NCBI RefSeq assembly: GCF_001816165.1
Contig: NZ_MDZC01000047.1
Location: 1 to 64,000, forward strand
Reading direction: 5' to 3'
DNA: 64,000 nucleotides
Source: Hymenobacter glacialis
Lineage (GTDB): Bacteria; Bacteroidota; Bacteroidia; Cytophagales; Hymenobacteraceae
Position 1 is the first letter of the stretch; each line of letters opens with the position of its first letter. Shown piece after piece: positions 38,287 to 45,497 of this stretch. A model generated the notes under the pieces. That model was given only the letters and a program-made list of their open reading frames with translations. It did not search any database and had not been told where the DNA came from. The position numbers and the translations under genes are program-made.

Positions 38287-39663
38287 TCATTTCAGGTCAT
38301 TAGCCGCAATGCTGCGCTCCCAGAGCAGCTTGCCGGCTTGGTTATGCACCGATAGGCGCAGCTGGCGTGTGGCCGGCGGGCCGCTCACAGCAACTACCGC
38401 AAAGTTGCGCTCCGTTATCAGGGTACCGTCTACGCGACTGGTGTTGGCTTCGGTGCGGCCGCTGGTGCCGGCGCCCGCCGTGAGGGGCGAGCAGGTAAAA
38501 TCGTAGAGCGGGTAGGTGCCGGGGCGCTCCAGCTTGGTGAGCTCCGTGTGGTGGCGGTCGCCGTCGAGGAACACCACGCCGCTGATTTTGCGGGCGGCAA
38601 TGCCTTGCAGCAGCGCGGCCCGCTCCTGCTCGTAGTTGCTATAGTTTTCAAATACCTTGGCTGGGTTTAGCACCTGCCCTCCCACCACCACCATCTTAAA
38701 CGGCGCGGTGCTGCTGGACAGGGCATCGAGCAGCCACGTGAGCTGCGCGGCGCCCAGGTAGCTGCCTTCCTTGGCGTTGTAGTTGTTGGAAGAACGAAAC
38801 CAGCGGTTATCCAGCAGAAAAAACTCCACGTCGTTCCACTGAAAAGTACCGCCAACCCCCTCGCCCAGCGTCTGGCCGTAGTTTGGGTTGGCCCAATAGT
38901 CTTTAAATGCACTCAGCATCAGGCCCTTGTTCACGAAGCTGCGGTCGGCGTTGTTGGGGCCGTAGTCGTGGTCGTCCCAGATGGCGTATTGATGGGCGCG
39001 GGCCAGCAGCGGCTGCATTTCGGGAACGGCGCGGGAGTGAGCATAGCGGTGGTAAATGCCCGTGCGCGTGTTCCAGTCGGCTTCGCGCAGGTAGCTATTG
39101 TCACCCAGCCAGAGCATGAAGTCCGGCTTCTGGGCGTTGATGCTCGTGAAAATCTCGTAGCCGCTGCCGGGCAACACGCCGGGCCGCTCATACGGCGCGT
39201 CGTTGATGTAAGCGCAGGAGCCCATGGCGAAGCGAAAATCGGGCGGCGCCTGCTGGCCCTGCCACAGCGCCTGGCTCTGAAACTCCAGCGGGTACGGGCG
39301 CGCCACCAGCTGCCCGTTCAGGTACAGGGCGTAAGTGTAGCGGCGGCCGGGCTGCACCTTATCGGCCAGCAGGTGCACGGCGTAGGCGTGCGCGGCGGTG
39401 GCCGCAACGGCCACCGTGCGCCATTTCTGCTGGGGCCGGGCCGGCTCCCAGTATTCAATCTGGGCAGTGGCCGGACCGGTGGCCTGCACCCACAGCGCCA
39501 CCTCGCGCACTTCCGAATACCCCACCATAGGCCCCGAGCGCAGCAGGCCCGCAACAGCGGCCCGTGAGGCAGTGGGCATAGCGACTTTACGGGTTTGAGC
39601 GAAGCCGGGCCCCGAAATCAACACGGCCAGAGCCACCAATCGCAACCAACTAGGTATTATCAT
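38287..39663 (-). CDS. PhoD-type alkaline phosphatase
   Basis: This is a secreted Ca/Fe-dependent phosphatase or phosphodiesterase. I start at the ATG at 39663 (MIIPSWLRLVALAVLISGPG), which gives 458 residues and a signal peptide ending GFAQ. An N-terminal fibronectin-like domain precedes the metallophosphatase domain. Metal-site motifs: AMGSCAYIND, FMLWLGDNSYLREADW, WDDHDYGPNNADRS and VVFLDGDRHHTEL. These match the PhoD family order. A TACTTTTG box lies just 3 nt before the ATG, so the mRNA is predicted leaderless. The endonuclease III gene follows 34 bp downstream, so the two may share a transcript. A role in phosphorus scavenging is likely. Confidence 0.9.
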   Translation of the reverse strand: MIIPSWLRLVALAVLISGPGFAQTRKVAMPTASRAAVAGLLRSGPMVGYSEVREVALWVQATGPATAQIEYWEPARPQQKWRTVAVAATAAHAYAVHLLADKVQPGRRYTYALYLNGQLVARPYPLEFQSQALWQGQQAPPDFRFAMGSCAYINDAPYERPGVLPGSGYEIFTSINAQKPDFMLWLGDNSYLREADWNTRTGIYHRYAHSRAVPEMQPLLARAHQYAIWDDHDYGPNNADRSFVNKGLMLSAFKDYWANPNYGQTLGEGVGGTFQWNDVEFFLLDNRWFRSSNNYNAKEGSYLGAAQLTWLLDALSSSTAPFKMVVVGGQVLNPAKVFENYSNYEQERAALLQGIAARKISGVVFLDGDRHHTELTKLERPGTYPLYDFTCSPLTAGAGTSGRTEANTSRVDGTLITERNFAVVAVSGPPATRQLRLSVHNQAGKLLWERSIAANDLK

Positions 39664-39666
39664 GTC

Positions 39667-39674
39667 CAAAAGTA
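39667..39674 (-). promoter_or_regulatory. -7 promoter box TACTTTTG for the PhoD gene
   Basis: It is an exact TAnnTTTG match on the minus strand ending 3 nt before the ATG. Transcription should begin at or next to the start codon. Confidence 0.5.
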
Positions 39675-39718
39675 CTTTCCGCGCTGCTCAGGCTACGTTA
39701 CCCAATCAGCTAAGCACA

Positions 39719-39757
39719 AAAGAAAGCCAGCGACCGAAAACGGCCACTGGCTTTTGC
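39719..39757 (-). terminator. Rho-independent terminator after the first OmpA gene
   Basis: Arms AAAGCCAG and CTGGCTTT with inner pairing lie 31 bp past the stop, followed on the minus strand by a T-rich stretch. Confidence 0.8.
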
Positions 39758-39787
39758 ATTCTCAGGCTAGCGTGCTAGCTACTTGTT

Positions 39788-40507
39788 TTACAGCTGGCCA
39801 CGCTTGGCGGCTTTCTGCATTTTCTCGTTGGCGAAGATGGCTACTTCCACGCGGCGGTTGGCTGCCTTGCCCGACACCGAGCTGTTGTCGGACACGGGCT
39901 GGGTCGAGCCATATCCCGTCGAGGTGATGCGGGCATCGTCGATGCCCTGCGACGTGATTTCGTTGGCCACGGCACGAGCGCGACGCTCCGACAGAGGCTG
40001 GTTGATGGCGTCCGAACCCGAGCTATCGGTGTGGCCTTCCACCACTACGTTGGTGTCGCCGTACTTTTTGAGGGTTGCGGCCAGCTGGTCAATGTTGCCG
40101 GCAGCGGCCGACGTCAGTGCCGACGAGTTGGTGTTGAACAGGATGCCCGAAGCGAAGGTAATTTTGATGCCTTCGCCTACGCGCTCCACCGTAGCGCCTT
40201 CCAGGTCGCGGCGCAGTTCAGCGGCTTGCTTGTCCATGCGGCGGCCGATGAGGGCGCCACCAGCACCACCTACGGCAGCACCAATGATAGCACCTTTGGC
40301 AGTGCCCGACTTGCCGCCGATGAGGCGACCGGCCACGCCACCGGCTACCGCGCCGCCCACGCCGCCAATAAGGCCGCCTTTGAGGGTTTTGCTCATCGTG
40401 CCCTTAGGGCGAGCGGTGCCCACGGTAGAAGACTGGGCCTGGGCGAAGTTGTCAACCATCAGCAGCAGGGCCAACAGAAGAGTAAATGACAAACGAAGGA
40501 ATTTCAT
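39788..40507 (-). CDS. OmpA-family protein with glycine-zipper segment
   Basis: The product is 239 residues. A signal peptide (ending NFAQAQ, no lipobox) is followed by a glycine-zipper stretch at about 42-88 (LKGGLIGGVGGAVAGGVAGR, GAIIGAAVGGAGGALIGRRM), which could insert into or oligomerise at a membrane. A short linker leads to the peptidoglycan-binding OmpA domain (about 105-225; VVVEGHTDSSGSDAIN, LSERRARAVANEI, NRRVEVAIFANEKM). It tethers the outer membrane to the cell wall. A paralogue with a lipobox lies at 41196-41942 and shares the order and the C-terminal NEKM-K-AA tail. Each gene has its own terminator. Confidence 0.92.
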   Translation of the reverse strand: MKFLRLSFTLLLALLLMVDNFAQAQSSTVGTARPKGTMSKTLKGGLIGGVGGAVAGGVAGRLIGGKSGTAKGAIIGAAVGGAGGALIGRRMDKQAAELRRDLEGATVERVGEGIKITFASGILFNTNSSALTSAAAGNIDQLAATLKKYGDTNVVVEGHTDSSGSDAINQPLSERRARAVANEITSQGIDDARITSTGYGSTQPVSDNSSVSGKAANRRVEVAIFANEKMQKAAKRGQL

Positions 40508-40666
40508 GAGTGAAAAAGGGTTTGGTAATGGTTAGCGGCTGGTAAAAGTACTGCAGTTAGAAGCAGCAGGCCGGCAAGTTCAGTATTTGCAACCACCTTG
40601 CCAAACTCTTCCGGCCCGACTGCTTTCAGGGCTCGACCAACCAGTACCGCAGCACGGCCAAGCACC

Positions 40667-40700
40667 AAAAAAGGCTCAACCATAGCGGAAGGGCCTTTTT
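40667..40700 (-). terminator. Rho-independent terminator after the small glycine-zipper gene
   Basis: AAAAAGGC and GCCTTTTT pair across a ~16-nt loop, 38 bp past the stop on the minus strand, with a T tract following. Confidence 0.7.
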
Positions 40701-40738
40701 CATGGGTCACTGATATGACCATGCGGTCTGCGAGAAAA

Positions 40739-41017
40739 TTATTTTTTCTTGCGATAATCTCTGTAACGGGCCGGGTCTCTCTTCTTGTCTCGGTTGCGGC
40801 CTATAATCCCGCCCCCTATAGCACCCGCGGCGCCGCCAATAACGGCGCCTTTACCGCCCCCGATGATGGCCCCGGTCACGGCGCCCGCACCGGCACCCAC
40901 CGTGGCACCTTTGGCTTTATTGCTCCACCCCTTTTTAGGCGTTTGGGCCTGCACGGCCGAACCAGCCAGCAAAAAGAACGAGAACACCAGCAGGAAAAAC
41001 AGCTTGAATGGTTTCAT
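40739..41017 (-). CDS. Small glycine-zipper (YMGG-like) protein
   Basis: The product is 92 residues. A signal peptide (MKPFKLFFLLVFSFFLLAGS, ending AVQAQ) is followed by KGWSNKAKGATVGAGAGAVT and GAIIGGGKGAVIGGAAGAIG, a YMGG-type glycine zipper, then a very basic tail (RNRDKKRDPARYRDYRKKK). The zipper is like those in the two flanking OmpA proteins (39788-40507 and 41196-41942), but there is no OmpA domain. It probably associates with the envelope; function unknown. It lies between the two OmpA genes on the same strand, each separated by a terminator, so they are independent transcripts. Confidence 0.85.
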   Translation of the reverse strand: MKPFKLFFLLVFSFFLLAGSAVQAQTPKKGWSNKAKGATVGAGAGAVTGAIIGGGKGAVIGGAAGAIGGGIIGRNRDKKRDPARYRDYRKKK

Positions 41018-41102
41018 GGCAATTAGCGATTAACAGTGAAAATAATGCTCGTTAAACGCAGCCTCCACCGCCTGAGTTGCAGCCTTCCTGGCAGCGCCAC
41101 AT

Positions 41103-41137
41103 AAAAAAAGGCCGTCCAATCGGGCGGCCTTTTTTTG
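41103..41137. terminator. Rho-independent terminator
   Basis: AAAAAAAGGCCG and CGGCCTTTTTTT pair around a short loop, with T tracts on both strands. It ends the OmpA lipoprotein gene (-). Confidence 0.9.
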
Positions 41138-41195
41138 GGTTCTAACGCCGGGCTGCTGCAGAGAGCAGTCAGGCATTGGAGAGAGGATTTTCAGA

Positions 41196-41942
41196 CTACA
41201 AGCGGCCGTCTTCGGCAGCTTTCTTCATCTTCTCGTTGGCGTAGATGGCAATTTCTACGCGGCGGTTGGCTTGCTTGCCTTCAGCAGTTGAATTGTCGCC
41301 GATGGGCTGCGACGAGCCGTAGCCCTGCGTGGTGATGCGGCTGGCCGATACGCCTTTGGCGATGGCTTCGCCGGCCACGGCCTGCGCCCGGCGCTCCGAC
41401 AGGGGCTGGTTGATGGCGTCCGAACCGCTGGCATCGGTGTGGCCTTCTACTAGCACGTTGGTGTCGGGGTACTTCTGGAGCACATCGGCCATCTTGTCAA
41501 TTTCGCTCAGCGAAGCCGAACGCAGGGTCGACGAGTTGGTGTCGAACAGAATGCCCGAATCGAAGGTGATTTTGATGCCTTCGCCCACGCGCTCTACTTT
41601 GGCGTTTTTCATGTCGCGCTGCAGGTCTTCGGCAGCTTTATCCATTTTGCGGCCAATGATGGCACCCGTAGCGCCACCAGCGGCAGCACCTACGATGGCA
41701 CCAATGGCAGTGCCTTTGCCACCGCCGCCAATTACGCGGCCCAGGATAGCACCGGCAGCTGCACCGGTACCGGCGCCAATCAGGCCACCTTTAGCGGTTT
41801 TGCTCATGCCGGTTTTGCGGGCGCCAGTGCCGTTGTTACCCGAAAGGTCGGGCTGGGTGCCGGCTTGCTGCGACGTAGCGCACGAGCTGAACATCAGCAC
41901 GAAAGCCATGAGAACGGATAGGAGTGATTTGGAGGAGTTCAT
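41196..41942 (-). CDS. OmpA-family lipoprotein with glycine-zipper segment
   Basis: The product is 248 residues. The lipobox is MAFVLMFSSCATSQ with the cysteine at about residue 22. A Ser/Gly/Asn-rich stretch leads to the glycine zipper at about 50-98 (KGGLIGAGTGAAAGAILGRV, GAIVGAAAGGATGAIIGRKM), then the OmpA domain (about 115-235; VLVEGHTDASGSDAIN, LSERRAQAVAGEA, NRRVEIAIYANEKM). It is the lipid-anchored counterpart of the protein at 39788-40507 and binds peptidoglycan from the outer membrane. Sequence identity with that paralogue is high over both domains, which suggests a fairly recent duplication. Confidence 0.92.
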   Translation of the reverse strand: MNSSKSLLSVLMAFVLMFSSCATSQQAGTQPDLSGNNGTGARKTGMSKTAKGGLIGAGTGAAAGAILGRVIGGGGKGTAIGAIVGAAAGGATGAIIGRKMDKAAEDLQRDMKNAKVERVGEGIKITFDSGILFDTNSSTLRSASLSEIDKMADVLQKYPDTNVLVEGHTDASGSDAINQPLSERRAQAVAGEAIAKGVSASRITTQGYGSSQPIGDNSTAEGKQANRRVEIAIYANEKMKKAAEDGRL

Positions 41943-41987
41943 GTGAAAAAAAAGAATTGGGTGAAGGTGTTTTTGGGCTTATACGGG

Positions 41988-42020
41988 AAAAACCCGTTCC
42001 GGTATCGGAAACGGGCTTTT
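41988..42020 (-). terminator. Rho-independent terminator after accD
   Basis: AACCCGTTCCG and CGGAAACGGGCTTTT form a hairpin with a 4-nt loop, followed on the minus strand by T's. It lies 42 bp past the accD stop. Confidence 0.8.
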
Positions 42021-42061
42021 CAATAAATGTGCCGAATGTTAAAAAGGCAGTCAAAACGTTC

Positions 42062-42964
42062 TTATTGGGCCTTGCTGGCGCTGCGGCGGGCTTCGCGCTG
42101 CCCGGGCGCGGCAGCCACCACGGGCTGCAGCATGCCCAACAAGTCGGCCAAACGCTGCTTCAACTCACGGCGGTCCACGATGAAATCGAGGAAGCCGTGC
42201 TCCAGCACAAACTCGGCGCTCTGGAAGCCCTTGGGCAGGTCTTTGCCAATGGTTTCTTTGATAACCCGCGGGCCCGCAAAGCCAATGAGGGCGCCCGGCT
42301 CGGCAATGTTAAAGTCGCCCAGCATGGCAAACGAGGCCGTGACGCCGCCCGTAGTGGGGTCGGTGAGCAGGCTCACGTAAGGCACGCCGGCTTCCGACAG
42401 CAACGCCAGCTTGGCCGAGGTCTTGGCCATTTGCATCAGCGAGTAGCCGGCTTCCATCATGCGGGCGCCGCCGGAGCGCGAAATCATCAGGAAGGGCGTG
42501 CGGTTTTGGCGGGCATAGTCAATGGCGCGGGCAATTTTTTCGCCCACCACCGAACCCATCGAGCCGCCAATAAATTTAAAATCCATGGCCGCCACCACCA
42601 GCGGCTGGCCCGTGGAAAGGCCGTGGGCGGTGCGCACGGCATCTTTCAGGCCCGTGTTGTGCTCCGTGGCCACCAGGCGCTTGGGATACTCCTTAGTGTC
42701 GACAAACCGCAGCGGGTCGCCAGAGGTCAGGTTGGCGTCGAGCTCGGTGAACTGGCCGTCATCGAAGAGAAAGTCGAAGTAGTCGGCGGCGTCAATCCGG
42801 TCGTGGTGGCCGCAGGGGGCGCACACGCAGCGGTGGCGCCGGTGCTCGGCCATGGTCACCACGGTTTTGCATTCCGGGCACTTGTGCCAGAGGCCGTCGG
42901 GGGTCTCCTTTTTTTGGTCGGTGGGGGTAACGATGCCCTTTTCTACGCGCTTAAACCAGGCCAT
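42062..42964 (-). CDS. accD: Acetyl-CoA carboxylase carboxyltransferase subunit beta
   Basis: With AccA this forms the carboxyltransferase that makes malonyl-CoA for fatty acid synthesis. The product is 300 residues from the ATG at 42964 ([20 protein letters not shown]). The N-terminal zinc ribbon is C29-P-E-C32 and C48-A-P-C51. The crotonase-fold domain has [38 protein letters not shown] and [16 protein letters not shown], all typical of AccD. The frame is open upstream over a TTAGC-type repeat, but that extension is not family sequence. The start lies 164 bp before the aldolase stop on the same strand. Confidence 0.96.
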   Translation of the reverse strand: MAWFKRVEKGIVTPTDQKKETPDGLWHKCPECKTVVTMAEHRRHRCVCAPCGHHDRIDAADYFDFLFDDGQFTELDANLTSGDPLRFVDTKEYPKRLVATEHNTGLKDAVRTAHGLSTGQPLVVAAMDFKFIGGSMGSVVGEKIARAIDYARQNRTPFLMISRSGGARMMEAGYSLMQMAKTSAKLALLSEAGVPYVSLLTDPTTGGVTASFAMLGDFNIAEPGALIGFAGPRVIKETIGKDLPKGFQSAEFVLEHGFLDFIVDRRELKQRLADLLGMLQPVVAAAPGQREARRSASKAQ

Positions 42965-42967
42965 ATT

Positions 42968-43003
42968 GTTAGCTGATGGCTGATAGCTGTTCGCTATTAG
43001 CTT
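42968..43003. repeat. Short TTAGC/GATAGC interspersed repeat at the accD start
   Basis: It consists of alternating TTAGCTGATGGCTGATAGC and GCTATTAGC units with partial self-complementarity, starting 4 bp before the ATG. It is similar in kind to 8365-8399. Confidence 0.45.
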
Positions 43004-43128
43004 TATTTTGAAGGGAAGACCGCAAGCCAAACGCTTGTCGGGCCGAATGAAAACCGGGCGCCAAAGATAGGCCATATCCGACATCGGACTTGCAAAACGC
43101 GGCCCGGCCCTGCCGGACCGGTGCCTGC

Positions 43129-44175
43129 CTACGCCAGGGCAATGCTTTTATCAAGGTACACATCCTGAATGGCGTTGAGCAATTGTACGCCCTCGGCAAA
43201 GGGCCGCTGGAAGGCTTTGCGGCCTGAAATCAGGCCCTGGCCGCCGGCGCGCTTGTTCACGATAGCCGTCCGGATGGCCGCTTCCAGGTCGCCCTGGCCC
43301 AGGCTTTCGCCGCCGGAGTTGATGAGGCCGATGCGGCCGGCGTAGCAGTTCAGCACCTGGTAGCGGGTGAGGTCGATGGGGTGGTCGGTGCTCAGGGTTT
43401 CGTACATCGACGGAAAGGTCTTGCCAAACTTGAGCGCCGAAAAGCCGCCGTTGTTTTCGGGCAGCTTCTGCTTGATGATGTCGGCGCCCATGGTCACGCC
43501 CAGGTGGTTGGCCTGCCCGGTGAGGTCGGCCGCCACGTGAAAATCCTTTGCGGCGGTTTTGAAGGCGTTGTTGCGGGTGTAGCACCAGAGCACGGTGGCC
43601 ATGCCCAGCCGGTGGGCCTCCTCAAAGGCCTCGGTCACTTCCGTAATCTGGCGGTTGCTTTCCTCAGAGCCAAAGTACACGGTGGCCCCCACGGCCGTGG
43701 CGCCCATGTCCCAGGCCTGCCGCACCGACCCAAATAGTATCTGGTTGAATTTATTGGGGTAGGTCAGCAACTCGTTGTGATTGATTTTGACCAGAAACGG
43801 GATTTTGTGGGCGTATTTGCGGGCCACGGTGCCAAACGTGCCGAAGGTGGTGGCCACCGCATTGCAACCGCCTTCAAGGGCCAGCCGGAGGATGTTTTCG
43901 GGGTCGAAATACATCGGATTGGGGCCAAACGACGCACCCGTCGTGTGCTCAATGCCCTGGTCGACGGGCAGGATGCTCACGTAGCCGGTGCCGGCCAAGC
44001 GGCCGTGGCCGTAGAGGGCGCCCAGGCTGCGCAGCACCTGCGGCGTGCGGCTGCCGGGCACAAAGCAGCGGTCCAGAAAGTTGGGGCCGGGGGCGTGAAT
44101 CAGGTCTTTGCTCACCACGCATTGGTGGGCGAGGAGGGCTTCATTTTCGGGGCTCAGGGTCAGGGTGGAGGCCAT
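43129..44175 (-). CDS. fbaB: Class I fructose-bisphosphate aldolase (DhnA type)
   Basis: It cleaves fructose-1,6-bisphosphate to DHAP and glyceraldehyde-3-phosphate by a Schiff-base mechanism in glycolysis and gluconeogenesis. The product is 348 residues, the FbaB length. Motifs: [20 protein letters not shown] near residue 70, FLVKINHNE at about 127-134, the predicted Schiff-base Lys235 in [17 protein letters not shown], and the phosphate-binding [23 protein letters not shown] box at 44234-44241 is a good promoter candidate. accD lies downstream on the same strand, 164 bp away. Confidence 0.95.
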   Translation of the reverse strand: MASTLTLSPENEALLAHQCVVSKDLIHAPGPNFLDRCFVPGSRTPQVLRSLGALYGHGRLAGTGYVSILPVDQGIEHTTGASFGPNPMYFDPENILRLALEGGCNAVATTFGTFGTVARKYAHKIPFLVKINHNELLTYPNKFNQILFGSVRQAWDMGATAVGATVYFGSEESNRQITEVTEAFEEAHRLGMATVLWCYTRNNAFKTAAKDFHVAADLTGQANHLGVTMGADIIKQKLPENNGGFSALKFGKTFPSMYETLSTDHPIDLTRYQVLNCYAGRIGLINSGGESLGQGDLEAAIRTAIVNKRAGGQGLISGRKAFQRPFAEGVQLLNAIQDVYLDKSIALA

Positions 44176-44233
44176 TCAGAGAGAGCAGATTGGGGGTGGA
44201 AGACAGCCAGCCGCAGCCAGCCGGGGAAGCAAA

Positions 44234-44261
44234 CAAAGATAGGCCGAAAAATAAAGGGCAA
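44234..44261 (-). promoter_or_regulatory. Promoter of the aldolase gene (TTG ... TATCTTTG)
   Basis: On the minus strand TTG at 44261-44259 is followed by 17 nt and the -7 box TATCTTTG (44241-44234). The box is an exact TAnnTTTG match, though the spacer is a little shorter than the usual 19-21. The leader would be about 50 nt. Confidence 0.55.
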
Positions 44262-44367
44262 ATTGAGCTGAAGTGGGGGTGGCAGCGCGCCAGGCGCTAC
44301 CTTGCCCCACCAAACGCGGCCGGACAGTCTGGCTGCCCAGGACTGGCCCGTTGCCTCTTATTATCCC

Positions 44368-45384
44368 GTGAAAAACTTCTCTCCCGCCTTACTCGCCCTG
44401 TCCCTGCTAGCCGCGCCCGCCCTCAACGGCTGCGTAACGGCCAAAAAGTACGACGACCTGAGCGCCCGCCAGCGCGCCGACGCCGAAGGCAAAGCCGCCG
44501 CCGAGCGCCAATACCGCGGCGCCACCGCCGAGCTGCAGAAAGCCACCGACGAGCTGGCCCAGCTGCGCCTCACCCAGAAGCGCCTCATCACCGACTCGAC
44601 CGAAACCGGTGCCGCCTACCGCAAAACCCGCGGCCTCTACAACCAGTTGAATGCCAGCTACGACAAATTGCTCAAAAACAGCGACCGGGAGCTGGCCAGC
44701 AAGTCTTCAGAATACAACAAAGTGGCCCAGGACCTGGCCCGCCGCGAAGCCGAGCTGGGCACGCTGGACGTGAGCCTGCAAAAGAGCAAAGCCGAAAACG
44801 ACCGCCTTGCCGCCGACCTCAAAGTGCGCGAATCCCGCCTCACGGAGCTCACAAAAGCCCTGGCCGACAAGGACAAGGCCGTGGACGACCTGAAAGCCCG
44901 TGTGAGCAAGGCCCTGCTCAGCTTCAACAGCAGCGACCTGCAGGTGAAGCTGAAAGACGGCAAGGTGTACGTGTCGCTCTCCGAGCAGCTGCTCTTCAAG
45001 TCGGGCTCAACCAAAGTAGACCCCAAAGGCCAGGAAGCCCTGAAAACCCTGGCCACCGTGCTGCAGGAGCAGAAAGACGTGAACGTGGTGGTGGAAGGCC
45101 ACACTGACTCGGTGCCCATTGCGCGCGGCACCGCCGGCATGACCGACAACTGGGACCTGAGCGCCCTGCGCGCCACCGAAATTGCCCGCCTGCTCACCAC
45201 AGCCGGTGTGTCCCCGGAGCGCGTCACGGCCTCGGGCCGCGGCAAGTACAAGCCGGTAGCGGCCAACGACACGCCCGCCAACAAAGCCCTGAACCGCCGC
45301 ACCGAAATCATCCTCACGCCCAAGCTCGACGAGCTGTTTAAGATTCTGGACAGCTCCTCGGCTACACCGGAAGCGGGCAAGTAG
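44368..45384 (+). CDS. OmpA-family lipoprotein with coiled-coil region
   Basis: I choose the GTG at 44368 (MKNFSPALLALSLLAAPALNGC), which gives a lipobox cysteine at residue 22 and 338 residues; the frame upstream has no signal. Residues about 30-195 form a long alpha-helical coiled coil rich in Ala, Glu, Lys and Arg (KAAAERQYRGATAELQKATD, KSKAENDRLAADLKVRESRL). The OmpA peptidoglycan-binding domain follows (about 200-325; VVVEGHTDSVPIARGT, NWDLSALRATEIARLL, NRRTEIILTPK). The domain order is like the OmpA/MotB-type lipoproteins of Bacteroidota. It ends just before an inverted repeat that can act as a terminator. Confidence 0.9.
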   Translation: MKNFSPALLALSLLAAPALNGCVTAKKYDDLSARQRADAEGKAAAERQYRGATAELQKATDELAQLRLTQKRLITDSTETGAAYRKTRGLYNQLNASYDKLLKNSDRELASKSSEYNKVAQDLARREAELGTLDVSLQKSKAENDRLAADLKVRESRLTELTKALADKDKAVDDLKARVSKALLSFNSSDLQVKLKDGKVYVSLSEQLLFKSGSTKVDPKGQEALKTLATVLQEQKDVNVVVEGHTDSVPIARGTAGMTDNWDLSALRATEIARLLTTAGVSPERVTASGRGKYKPVAANDTPANKALNRRTEIILTPKLDELFKILDSSSATPEAGK

Positions 45385-45391
45385 CCGCACG

Positions 45392-45479
45392 TTGGCCGGA
45401 GTTTAAGCGCAGCGACAACTCCGGCCAACAGACCAGCAGACAAACGCTGCGCTTAAACTCCGGCCAGCAGACCAGCGGA
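45392..45479. repeat. Inverted repeat between convergent genes
   Basis: TTGGCCGGAGTTTAAGCGCA at 45392 and its complement at 45445-45466 form a long perfect stem of about 22 bp. Overlapping it, ACTCCGGCCAACAGACCAGC (45417) recurs in direct orientation at 45457. It could terminate both the OmpA (+) and TonB-receptor (-) transcripts. Confidence 0.75.
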
Positions 45480-45497
45480 AAATACCCTGTCTATTGG

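Noticed and set aside
40504..40722. 72-residue minus frame between the OmpA and glycine-zipper genes
   Set aside because: It overlaps a terminator hairpin and the OmpA start, has no signal or family, and lacks a credible start signal.
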